From an uncultured Odoribacter sp. (lineage in GTDB: Bacteria > Bacteroidota > Bacteroidia > Bacteroidales > Marinifilaceae): a DNA stretch of 64,000 nt. The stretch is from the NCBI GenBank assembly GCA_910588375.1, contig CAJUQA010000015.1, forward strand, positions 1-64,000. Reading direction: 5' to 3'. Under the pieces are notes generated by a model. It was not told where the DNA came from. It did not search any database and saw only the letters and a list, made by a program, of their open reading frames with translations. Positions 9,119 to 16,600 of the stretch are shown piece by piece (the stretch's first letter is position 1; every line of letters starts with the position of its first letter). Both the position numbers and the translations under genes were made by a program.

Positions 9119-9273
9119 AAAAACGTACGTTTTTATGGGTGGGCAAACTGATTTTGTACAGGCAAGAGAATGATTTCCTAATTTTTTAATTATGAAGTTT
9201 TTATACGGATGTATCTTTTTGTAATTTTGCTCAAAATTTGTAAAAAAAAACGCCCATAAAAACGTACGTTTTT
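9119..9273. promoter_or_regulatory. Candidate invertible promoter A (glycosyltransferase operon)
   Basis: Two 21-bp inverted repeats (9119-9139 and 9253-9273, core AAAACGTACGTTTT flanked by TATGGG) match exactly in opposite orientation and enclose 113 bp. Inside, a plus-strand -7 element TAATTTTG lies at 9222-9229 with a weak T-rich -33. As drawn it reads right into the terminator at 9293-9325. Inverted, it would read left into the glycosyltransferase gene starting at 9102. No minus-strand TAnnTTTG was found in the segment, so this operon appears OFF here. Inversion is inferred. Confidence 0.65.
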
Positions 9274-9292
9274 TATGGGAAAATCAAAATAT

Positions 9293-9325
9293 AAAGTTCC
9301 GTCCGGTCATCGCCGACGGAACTTT
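9293..9325. terminator. Bidirectional terminator between invertible promoters A and B
   Basis: AAAGTTCCGTC pairs perfectly with GACGGAACTTT over 11 bp around an 11-base loop, and T-rich sequence follows on both strands. No gene ends here: its neighbours on both sides are promoter segments pointing at it. Confidence 0.85.
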
Positions 9326-9407
9326 TATTTTAATGATTTATGACTTATCTTAAAAGATGTAACAGACTACTAATCAATATTTTTCAGAAGAAAAAATTTC
9401 ACCAAAA

Positions 9408-9536
9408 AAACGTCCCTTTTTTTGGTGAAAAATCGAGACAAAATTAACAGTTTTTTAAAAGCGTCAAAGTATTCATACTCAAAATGATAATTTTTTCACA
9501 TCTCACTCAAGTCCATCACCAAAAAAAGGGACGTTT
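9408..9536. promoter_or_regulatory. Candidate invertible promoter B (DUF6261 / BACON-FGE operon)
   Basis: Two inverted repeats of 21 identical bases (9408-9428 and 9516-9536) carry opposite cores CGTCCC and GGGACG between A7 and T-rich arms ending in GGTGA. The 87-bp interior holds a strong minus-strand promoter: TTTG (9465-9468), 18 bases, TAATTTTG (9439-9446). It points left into the terminator at 9293-9325, away from the operon starting at 9893. Inversion would aim it at that operon. A degenerate half-copy of the repeat (GACGTTT...ATTGGTG) sits near 9571-9597. Confidence 0.7.
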
Positions 9537-9602
9537 AAATTGGTGATTCCTTTTTTTAAGTGTTTAAAACTCGACGTTTTTTTTAATGAATTGGTGTGTT
9601 TG

Positions 9603-9892
9603 ACGTCTCCATAGAGAATCAACAAGCCCACAACAACAGGCAAGGTGACACCGTGCGGGATTCATAAGCTATAGACGCAAGGAAGGTATCCCCACTCGGG
9701 ATAAAGGTGCAAACAAACATAAAGAGGTCATCCCCGCTGGGAATTTTAAGACCGCAACCGCCGGGAGCACATCCCCGACCGGGAATACCCCGCCGACAAT
9801 TGCCCGCTTATTTTCCCGCTCAGTGCCACCTTCCCTACGGCTGACGGCTAAAAAAAGCAGATAAATAATGTCTAACTTTAAATGATAAACTT
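9603..9892 (+). promoter_or_regulatory. Long leader with three small GC hairpins upstream of the DUF6261-like gene
   Basis: No open reading frame of note lies here. Three short dyads with the same arms occur at 9688-9702 (ATCCCC/CGGGAT), 9730-9743 (ATCCCC/GGGAAT) and 9771-9785 (ATCCCC/CGGGAAT), spaced about 41-42 bases, or four helical turns. They could be protein-binding sites or leader RNA hairpins. The rest is unremarkable. Confidence 0.4.
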
Positions 9893-10639
9893 ATGATTAC
9901 ATCGACAAATCTCAAAACCTTGCGCAATCTGGAGGCTTTCCAGGTCTATTCCGACCTTGCCGCGTTTCTGAAACAGGAAGAAAAAGGCAAAGAATTCGAA
10001 GAACCCTTAAAAGGGGTATGCGATACGTTCTATGCACGCCTGCAAGACTATGACACCGCATTGTCGCCCGAACGACGCAATCCCCGCACGGCGGAACTCG
10101 CCCGCTTGGATGCTCAACGGGACTATATCTTGCGCAGCTTTATCGCCAACCTGAAACTCTACGTGGCGTCTCCCGATGCCGAACAGGCACAAACCGCCGA
10201 TATTCTGCTGGCCTTGGTGGACAAATACGGCAGGAATATCCCCGCCATGCCCTACCGGCAGGAAACCGCCGCCATCACCAATTTGTTGCAGGACATGGAC
10301 ATCAAGGAACATGCGGATTTGCTCAAAAAATTGTTTGCGGAGCATTGGGTAACCTCCCTGCGCACCGCCAACACCCAATTCGAGCAAACCATGCTCTCCC
10401 GCACAGACACGGCATCAGAATCCTCACCGGAAACAAGCAAAATGGTGCGCGCCACGGTACAAACGGCATTTGAAAAATTGTGCGAAATGATAAACGCCCT
10501 CGCCGTTGTCCAAGGTGAAACAGCCTACAGCCGTCTCATCGACCGCATCAACCAACTGGTCAGCGAATCACAGGACGTCGTAGCCCGCCGCCTCGGACGC
10601 AGCAAGAAAACAGCAGCGGAAGAAGAATCGGAAAGTTAA
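9893..10639 (+). CDS. DUF6261-like cytosolic helical protein
   Basis: A 248-residue, mostly helical protein with no signal peptide or membrane segment. From memory it resembles the Bacteroidales DUF6261 family, whose function is unknown. Visible features are an N-terminal LKTLRNLEAFQVYSDL, long amphipathic helices, and a lysine/glutamate-rich tail (RSKKTAAEEESES). It ends 33 bases before the BACON-FGE lipoprotein gene and is very probably cotranscribed with it. It occupies the same place as the DUF4469 protein in the second BACON operon of this window, so an accessory role for the lipoprotein is possible but unproven. Confidence 0.6.
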   Translation: MITSTNLKTLRNLEAFQVYSDLAAFLKQEEKGKEFEEPLKGVCDTFYARLQDYDTALSPERRNPRTAELARLDAQRDYILRSFIANLKLYVASPDAEQAQTADILLALVDKYGRNIPAMPYRQETAAITNLLQDMDIKEHADLLKKLFAEHWVTSLRTANTQFEQTMLSRTDTASESSPETSKMVRATVQTAFEKLCEMINALAVVQGETAYSRLIDRINQLVSESQDVVARRLGRSKKTAAEEESES

Positions 10640-10672
10640 AAAGTTGCAATGTTGAATTAAAAACCAAATAAG

Positions 10673-12562
10673 ATGAAAAGAGTATTGTATTTAATTTTGG
10701 GCGGAATGCTGCTGGCGACTTCTTGCAGCAGTGGTTCCGACGGCGGGGAGGATGAGCCCGAGAAACCGGAAAACCCCAAAAATGTGACGCTGGAACTTTC
10801 GTGCAATGACCTTGTTTTTGAGGCAGTAGGCGGCGAAAAGACGTTTACGGTCTCTTGTAACGGCAACTGGTCGATAGAGAACGGCAGCGGTTGGTGTAAG
10901 ACGGACTTCAGTAGCGGCACGGGCAATTTGATTGTAAAGGTGGCAGTGGATGAATACAGCGGACTGGAAGACCGCAACACGAACCTGACCGTCAAAGCGG
11001 GTGACAAGACGCAGGTGTTGGGCGTGACGCAAAAGTGTAAGGATGCCATAGTCCTGAGTAAGGACAAATTTGATGTTCCGCATGCCGGAGAGACTATATC
11101 GGTGGAGGTGAAAAGCAATATCACGTACGACGTGAGTGTTCCTGCCGAATTTCAGTCGTGGATTTCTTCTGCACCGGACACGAGGTCTGTGACGACCACG
11201 AATTACAATTTTACGATTGCTAAGAATGAGGGCAGGCAGATGCGTGCGGGTTATATTGTCTTTTCGGGTAATTCCGTTCGGGATACCATCCGGGTTTATC
11301 AGACAGACCGCTTGATACTGACGGCGGATACTTGTTATGTATCCCACGCTGGCGAGGAGATTACGGTGGAATTGCAGACGAACATCGACTACGAAGTGTG
11401 GTATAGTGCCAACGGTATGTTGAATTTCATAGAAACGCGGGCCTTGCGTACAGACAAGTTGCATTTTTCGGTTTTTGAAAATGGCAATCGTTCCGCCCGG
11501 GAAGCAGTCATCATTGTGAAAGATAAAAACAGCGACCTAAGCGATACGCTTTGCGTATATCAATACGGTCGTGGTTTGGTATTGTCGGAACGTGACTATA
11601 CAATAGGCAGCATGACTGGCGATACCATCGCCGTGAAGGTGAAAGGGGGCATCAATTATAACGTGACGATTCCTGCCGATTTCCGCTCTTGGATAGTGCC
11701 TGTTGGTAACTCTTCAGCCTCTTCACGCGCTGCCGCTCCCCGGATGTATGCTTTTTCTATTTTAAAGACCGAGAATGCGGAATTCCGGGAGGGATATATT
11801 GTCTTTTCGGGCAATTCGTTGACGGATACGGTTTATGTTCATCAGTATGCCGGCGATTTTACTGAAACGGTTAAAGGTGTCAGTATGAAAATGGTTTACG
11901 TGAAAGGCGGAACGTTCCGAATGGGCGCCACTTCCGAGCAGGGTAGTGATTATGATAGTGATGAGCGGCCCGTCCATGAAGTGACGCTTTCTGATTATTA
12001 TATCGGTAAATTCGAGGTGACGCAGGGGTTGTGGTGGGCTGTTATGGGTAGTAATTCAAGTTATTTTAAATATGGAGACAATTATCCTGTTGAAAGTATG
12101 AGTTGGAACGAAATTCAAACCTTTTTGAGAAAGTTGAATCAACTGACCGGTAAGAAGTATGCTTTGCCTACAGAGGCGCAGTGGGAATATGCCGCCCGAG
12201 GAGGGAATGAGAGTCGGGGATATTACAAGTATAGTGGTAGTAATAATGTTAGCATTGTTGCTTGGTATGATGGTAATAGTGGTAATTCCACTCATCCTGT
12301 CGGTCAGAAACAGCCTAATGAATTAGGTCTTTACGATATGAGCGGTAATGTATGGGAATGGTGCAGTGATTGGTACGGTTCTGATTATTATTCCAATTCT
12401 CCGTCTGCTGATCCTGCGGGACCGGAAACAGGCTCTGGCCGCGTGTTGCGCGGTGGTTGTTGGTACAACTCTGCGAGGTACTGCCGTGTGTCGGTTCGGG
12501 ACTACTACTATCCGAGCTACAGGTACGGCTACTACGGCTTCCGCGTTGTACTTCTTCCGTAA
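10673..12562 (+). CDS. BACON-domain surface lipoprotein with FGE/C-type-lectin-fold variable C-terminus
   Basis: Predicted lipoprotein: hydrophobic leader then the lipobox LLATSC at residues 14-19, followed by an acidic stretch of the kind used for surface export. Residues about 40-395 are four BACON/Ig-like repeats, each ending in a TLCVYQYG/VTQK-type strand. Residues about 405-629 are a formylglycine-generating-enzyme-fold domain (MVYVKGGTFRMGA, YALPTEAQWEYAARGG, DMSGNVWEWCSDWYG). The last 40 residues match the variable region of DGR target proteins. The catalytic Cys pair of true FGE is not conserved in its usual spacing, so ligand binding is more likely than catalysis. It lies in an operon with the DUF6261-like gene and is paralogous in its N-terminal half to the lipoprotein at 21332-23548. 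Confidence 0.85.
   Translation: MKRVLYLILGGMLLATSCSSGSDGGEDEPEKPENPKNVTLELSCNDLVFEAVGGEKTFTVSCNGNWSIENGSGWCKTDFSSGTGNLIVKVAVDEYSGLEDRNTNLTVKAGDKTQVLGVTQKCKDAIVLSKDKFDVPHAGETISVEVKSNITYDVSVPAEFQSWISSAPDTRSVTTTNYNFTIAKNEGRQMRAGYIVFSGNSVRDTIRVYQTDRLILTADTCYVSHAGEEITVELQTNIDYEVWYSANGMLNFIETRALRTDKLHFSVFENGNRSAREAVIIVKDKNSDLSDTLCVYQYGRGLVLSERDYTIGSMTGDTIAVKVKGGINYNVTIPADFRSWIVPVGNSSASSRAAAPRMYAFSILKTENAEFREGYIVFSGNSLTDTVYVHQYAGDFTETVKGVSMKMVYVKGGTFRMGATSEQGSDYDSDERPVHEVTLSDYYIGKFEVTQGLWWAVMGSNSSYFKYGDNYPVESMSWNEIQTFLRKLNQLTGKKYALPTEAQWEYAARGGNESRGYYKYSGSNNVSIVAWYDGNSGNSTHPVGQKQPNELGLYDMSGNVWEWCSDWYGSDYYSNSPSADPAGPETGSGRVLRGGCWYNSARYCRVSVRDYYYPSYRYGYYGFRVVLLP
12440..12562 (+). other. Candidate DGR variable region (VR) at the gene's 3' end
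   Basis: Residues 590-629 run from RVLRGG to GFRVVLLP, the usual frame of FGE-fold DGR targets. Between them nine of 26 residues are Tyr (eight TAC, one TAT), and Asp (GAC), Ser (AGC), Gly (GGC) and Asn (AAC) share the same N-N-C form, as expected if template AAC/AAT codons were mutated at A. Codons without A-derived positions (TGG, CGT, CCG, GCG) form the constant scaffold. GGCW for the common GGSW fits AGT to TGT. No reverse transcriptase or template repeat was seen in the window. Confidence 0.75.
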
Positions 12563-12621
12563 GAAGTTGAAAAGGTTAAAAAAGTGGAAGTAGTTGAAGG
12601 GCTGAAAAATTGAAAGAGCAA

Positions 12622-12681
12622 AGGGGCGTAGAGTATGCAAGGAGCGAAACGGAGTGAAGCGATGGCATACGTCGCACCCCT
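12622..12681. repeat. Extended imperfect hairpin just downstream of the VR
   Basis: AGGGG (12622-12626) and GTATGC (12633-12638) pair with GCATAC (12665-12670) and CCCCT (12677-12681), giving an interrupted stem with a loop of about 26 bases. DGR targets often have a hairpin or cruciform shortly after the VR. This one is about 60 bases away, so its role is uncertain. Confidence 0.45.
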
Positions 12682-12699
12682 GCGACCGGCAAAAAATTG

Positions 12700-12727
12700 A
12701 AAGGGGGGAATTCCCCCTTTCTTTTTT
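12700..12727 (+). terminator. Terminator of the DUF6261 / BACON-FGE operon
   Basis: AAAGGGGG and CCCCCTTT form a strong stem around a short AATT loop, followed by CTTTTTTG on the plus strand. Confidence 0.8.
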
Positions 12728-13012
12728 GTTGTGAAGATACTATGATTAGATTATACCAAATTTGCAATTCGCGAATTACAAATTCAGACAGCGAGACAAA
12801 TAATATTAACGGCAAATGAGTCCGGCGCGCTGCCGTTCTGTCATAAAATATGACATTTTCTCTCCTGTTCTTTCCGAAAAAACGCCATTTTTTCTTTCCC
12901 AAAACACCATTTCATAAGATGGCACACCATTTGATAAAAGATAAACGTGTCTGACGCAAACCCTCAGACAATAGAAAACGAATAATATAAACGAAATAAA
13001 ATATAAAACATT
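12728..13012 (+). promoter_or_regulatory. dnaK upstream region
   Basis: This is a 285-base gene-free stretch before dnaK. I see no CIRCE-type inverted repeat and no clear TAnnTTTG element. A short dyad (CATTTCATAAGATGG, about 12909-12923) and an A-rich leader precede the start codon. The heat-shock promoter must be here but I cannot place it. Confidence 0.35.
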
Positions 13013-14929
13013 ATGGGAAAAATAATTGGAATCGACTTAGGAACCACCAACTCTTGTGTTGCCGTGATGGAAGGCAACGAGCCCGTGGTAATACCGAACA
13101 GTGAAGGACGGCGAACCACCCCTTCCATTGTGGCATTTGTAGAAAACGGCGAACGGAAAGTCGGTGATCCGGCAAAACGCCAGGCCATCACGAACCCGAA
13201 AAAAACCATCTACTCTATCAAACGTTTCATGGGTGAGACGTTCGACCAGGTGAGCAACGAAATAAATCGCGTTCCTTATGAAGTAGTGAGAGGCGACAAC
13301 AACACGCCGCGCGTGGTGATTGACGACCGCAAATATTCCCCGCAGGAAATTTCGGCCATGATTCTGCAAAAAATGAAAAAAACGGCAGAAGACTATCTCG
13401 GACAGGAAGTGAGCGAAGCTGTTATCACCGTTCCGGCATACTTCAACGACGCTCAGCGTCAGGCTACCAAAGAAGCCGGAGAAATTGCCGGACTGACTGT
13501 GAAACGAATCATCAACGAACCGACAGCTGCCGCTTTGGCATACGGTCTGGACAAAAAAGACAGAGACATGAAAATCGCTGTCTTCGACTTGGGTGGCGGT
13601 ACGTTCGATATCTCCATTCTGGAATTGGGTGACGGCGTGTTTGAAGTAAAATCCACCAACGGTGATACCCACTTGGGAGGTGACGACTTCGACGACGTAA
13701 TCATCAACTGGCTGGCCGACGAATTCAAAAAAGACGAAGGCGTAGACATCCGTCAGGACGCTATGGCCCACCAACGGTTGAAAGAAGCTGCCGAAAAAGC
13801 CAAAATCGAATTGTCCAGCTCTACGACAACGGAAATCAACCTGCCGTATATCTTCCCGGTAAACGGTATACCCAAACACTTGGTACGCACCTTGACCAAA
13901 GCCCAGTTCGACCAACTGACCTACCACTTGGTGGAAAGAACCATCGAACCTTGCAGAAAAGCATTACAAGATGCCAACTTACAGGCCTCACAGATTGACG
14001 AAGTCATCTTAGTCGGCGGCTCTACCCGTATTCCTGCCGTTCAGAAAAAAGTGGAAGAATTCTTCGGTAAAGCTCCTTCCAAAGGGGTAAATCCGGACGA
14101 AGTGGTTGCCATCGGAGCAGCTATCCAGGGCGGTGTATTGACGGGAGAGGTAAAAGACGTATTGTTGCTGGACGTTACGCCGCTTTCCTTAGGTATCGAA
14201 ACCTTAGGAGGCGTCATGACCAAATTGATTGAAGCCAACACAACCATCCCGACCAAAAAATCGGAAGTATTCTCAACCGCGGCCGACAATCAGCCGTCCG
14301 TTGAAATCCACATTCTGCAGGGAGAGCGCCCCATGGCCAGAGATAACAAAACCATCGGCCGCTTCCACTTGGACAGCATTCCGCCCGCCCCGCGTGGAGT
14401 ACCCCAGATTGAAGTTACCTTCGACATCGACGCCAACGGTATCCTGAATGTATCAGCCAAAGATAAAGCCACCGGCAAGGAACAATCCATCCGGATTGAA
14501 GCTTCTTCCGGACTGTCGGATGCTGAAATCAAACGGATGAAAGACGAAGCCACCGCCAATGCGGAAGCCGACAAGAAAGAGAAAGAGCGCATCGATACTA
14601 TCAACAAGGCTGACTCCATGATTTTCCAGACGGAAAAACAATTGAAAGAGTTCGGCGACAAACTGCCGGCAGACAAAAAGCAACCGATAGAAGCAGCTTT
14701 GCAGGAATTGAAAGACGCTCACAAAGCTCAAAACGTAGACCAAATCAATGCGGCTATCGACAAACTGAACAATGTCTTCCAGGCAGCTTCACAGGAAATG
14801 TACAACGCCCAGGCTCAACAACAGCAAGGCGGTGCACAACAAGGTCCCCAGGGAAACCCGAACGCCGGACAACCCAACGGAAGCAAAGACCAGGAAGTAA
14901 CCGATGTCGATTTTGAAGAAGTGAAATAA
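13013..14929 (+). CDS. dnaK: Chaperone DnaK (Hsp70)
   Basis: ATP-dependent Hsp70 chaperone of the cytosol, working with DnaJ and GrpE. The 638-residue length is standard. The N-terminal ATPase begins IIGIDLGTTNSCVAVMEG and contains FDLGGGTFDISI and the adenosine motif VGGSTRIPAVQ. The substrate-binding domain starts around 390 (LLLDVTPLSLGIETLGG), and the C-terminal tail is Gln/Gly/Asn-rich and ends DVDFEEVK, as in most bacterial DnaK. It is monocistronic here with its own terminator: no grpE or dnaJ lies beside it, as is usual in Bacteroidales. The assignment is secure. Confidence 0.98.
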   Translation: MGKIIGIDLGTTNSCVAVMEGNEPVVIPNSEGRRTTPSIVAFVENGERKVGDPAKRQAITNPKKTIYSIKRFMGETFDQVSNEINRVPYEVVRGDNNTPRVVIDDRKYSPQEISAMILQKMKKTAEDYLGQEVSEAVITVPAYFNDAQRQATKEAGEIAGLTVKRIINEPTAAALAYGLDKKDRDMKIAVFDLGGGTFDISILELGDGVFEVKSTNGDTHLGGDDFDDVIINWLADEFKKDEGVDIRQDAMAHQRLKEAAEKAKIELSSSTTTEINLPYIFPVNGIPKHLVRTLTKAQFDQLTYHLVERTIEPCRKALQDANLQASQIDEVILVGGSTRIPAVQKKVEEFFGKAPSKGVNPDEVVAIGAAIQGGVLTGEVKDVLLLDVTPLSLGIETLGGVMTKLIEANTTIPTKKSEVFSTAADNQPSVEIHILQGERPMARDNKTIGRFHLDSIPPAPRGVPQIEVTFDIDANGILNVSAKDKATGKEQSIRIEASSGLSDAEIKRMKDEATANAEADKKEKERIDTINKADSMIFQTEKQLKEFGDKLPADKKQPIEAALQELKDAHKAQNVDQINAAIDKLNNVFQAASQEMYNAQAQQQQGGAQQGPQGNPNAGQPNGSKDQEVTDVDFEEVK

Positions 14930-14946
14930 ATTCTTTCATAGGTGTG

Positions 14947-14982
14947 AAAAAGAGTGTTCAAGAAATTGAGCACTCTTTTTTT
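14947..14982 (+). terminator. dnaK terminator
   Basis: AAAGAGTG(T/C)TCA pairs with TGAGCACTCTTT, with T7 after the stem. On the opposite strand the stem is followed by a weaker T-run, so it may also serve dacB. Confidence 0.85.
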
Positions 14983-14991
14983 ATTTCCCTA

Positions 14992-16365
14992 TCAAAGAAG
15001 CGCAGAAAGAAAACTGCCCATTCTTTTCTGAAGTTGGGCAGGCGAACAGGTAAAATGATTGACAAGAATCGTAAAAACAAGCACCTCTCCGTCATTTCGG
15101 GTAAGGTAACCGGACAAACAGCGCACGCCGGTAAAAGAACCTGTTTTAGCCCGCAATTTATTTTTCAATGCCGGATTGGCGGCAAGATAAGCATTCAGTC
15201 CGGCATCCGTCCCGGCCAAAGGCAAAGAAGCGACAAAATTCCACCCCAACTCCTTGTAAGCCCAAAGCAAAACATCACTAAACACTTCAGCCGGAACAGC
15301 ATTCACAACCGACAACCCGCAAGCATCCCGCAGCAGGATACCGGACGTATCTACGCCTATTTCCTGTAACATGGAACAACAACGTGTCGGAAAATTTCCT
15401 CCCGTCACCAAATTCCCCAATGCTTCCGCAAACAAATTGACACTCTTTTTATTCGTCACCCGCACAATTTCTTTCAGCGTCGGCGAAGCAAAAACCGCCA
15501 ATTCCCGTTCCTCCGTCTCGGGCAAAACGGCCTTCTCCAGCACAATCCTATGCTGTTTCAATTTCTCCTCCAGCTCTTTCAAAAAACATTCCGCAGGATG
15601 ATGCATCGCCCCTTTGATACGATACAATTTCCGATGCTGTGGCAAACTCCCCATCACATGCATCTCCCGGCTATACGGTCCTCCATATATCCAGGCATCA
15701 TCCGCGCTTCCCGTTCCGGCAACCACCTCATTCACAAAACTGACACCCGGCTGCTCCGGCTCCACGGAGAGCAATTCGGCTTTCTCTCCGGCTTGTCCGG
15801 TACGAAAACCTAAATAATACGTATTGTCCTTGTAATTAAACGGGAAACAGGCAGCCCCGTAATAATTGGAAATATCCTCCCACAACCACGAACCCGGCAA
15901 CTCAGCCTCATCGCCACCTTCAACTCTTATACATCCTTGTATTTTCCGTATTCCCTGCTGCCGGATAATTTCCACCAAACGGTCCAGAAAAACATACTCC
16001 GGAAAATAACGGGAATCCGGACAAGGATCGCCTTGAGAGCGAATAACAATATCTCCCTGCAAAATCCCATTCTCTATCTTTCCCGTCATTGCCACCTTCG
16101 TCGAATAACGGAAATCACTCCCTTTCGTCTTCAACGACAATATCGTCGGCAACAATTTACACACAGAGGCGGGTTGCAAAGACTTATCGCCGGCATACTC
16201 CGCCACCGTCCTGCCATCCTTCAGCGACTTCACAGAAATCCCGACCACCGCATGCTGCAACTCCGGACTCTGCAATAATCGCTGCAACGCTACCTCCGGC
16301 TGCGCCTCCACGTCAACAATGAAGCCCCAAAAACACCATACCCACAAAATCAGGAACTTCCTCAT
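14992..16365 (-). CDS. dacB: D-alanyl-D-alanine carboxypeptidase/endopeptidase (PBP4, DacB family)
   Basis: Periplasmic class C penicillin-binding protein that cleaves terminal D-Ala or peptide crosslinks in peptidoglycan. An N-terminal signal peptide (FLILWVWCFWGFIVDVEA) is followed by the active-site SxxK tetrad SVCK (67-70), an SVN motif in KKSVNLFAEALG and the KTG triad in AKTGSFTG. The 457-residue length and the large insert between SxxK and SxN are typical of peptidase family S13. It is followed 3 bases after its start by xseB, so the genes engB, ywqK-like, xseA, xseB and dacB run in one direction with short gaps and may share transcripts. Confidence 0.94.
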   Translation of the reverse strand: MRKFLILWVWCFWGFIVDVEAQPEVALQRLLQSPELQHAVVGISVKSLKDGRTVAEYAGDKSLQPASVCKLLPTILSLKTKGSDFRYSTKVAMTGKIENGILQGDIVIRSQGDPCPDSRYFPEYVFLDRLVEIIRQQGIRKIQGCIRVEGGDEAELPGSWLWEDISNYYGAACFPFNYKDNTYYLGFRTGQAGEKAELLSVEPEQPGVSFVNEVVAGTGSADDAWIYGGPYSREMHVMGSLPQHRKLYRIKGAMHHPAECFLKELEEKLKQHRIVLEKAVLPETEERELAVFASPTLKEIVRVTNKKSVNLFAEALGNLVTGGNFPTRCCSMLQEIGVDTSGILLRDACGLSVVNAVPAEVFSDVLLWAYKELGWNFVASLPLAGTDAGLNAYLAANPALKNKLRAKTGSFTGVRCLSGYLTRNDGEVLVFTILVNHFTCSPAQLQKRMGSFLSALL

Positions 16366-16368
16366 ACA

Positions 16369-16569
16369 CTATTCCTCTTCCATCGTTTTCAGAATATTTT
16401 CCACTTCCTCCTCCGTATCGTGCAACTTCGCTTTGCAAAAAGCTATCAATTCCGATACCCGCTTCACCTTCACGGCCAACTCATCCACATCCAGCTTATT
16501 TTCTTCCAGACAGGCTACAATCTGCTCGATTTCAGCCATAGCCTCCTTATAACTCAGTTTCTCCTTCAT
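16369..16569 (-). CDS. xseB: Exodeoxyribonuclease VII small subunit
   Basis: Small subunit of exonuclease VII, which degrades single-stranded DNA from both ends together with XseA. At 66 residues it has the family's usual size and signature: SYKEAMAEIEQIVACLEENKL followed by DVDELAVKVKRVSELIAFCKAKL, two helices that bundle around the large subunit. It lies 31 bases downstream of xseA, as expected for partner genes, and 3 bases before dacB. Confidence 0.95.
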   Translation of the reverse strand: MKEKLSYKEAMAEIEQIVACLEENKLDVDELAVKVKRVSELIAFCKAKLHDTEEEVENILKTMEEE

Positions 16570-16600
16570 TCTGCTCTCTCTTTATTGAAATATTTATTAT

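Noticed and set aside
9893..13012. Complete DGR (reverse transcriptase, accessory protein and template repeat) beside the variable region
   Set aside because: No ORF with reverse transcriptase motifs and no AAC-rich copy of the VR was seen here or elsewhere in the window.
12728..13012. CIRCE heat-shock operator upstream of dnaK
   Set aside because: No inverted repeat resembling TTAGCACTC-N9-GAGTGCTAA was found.
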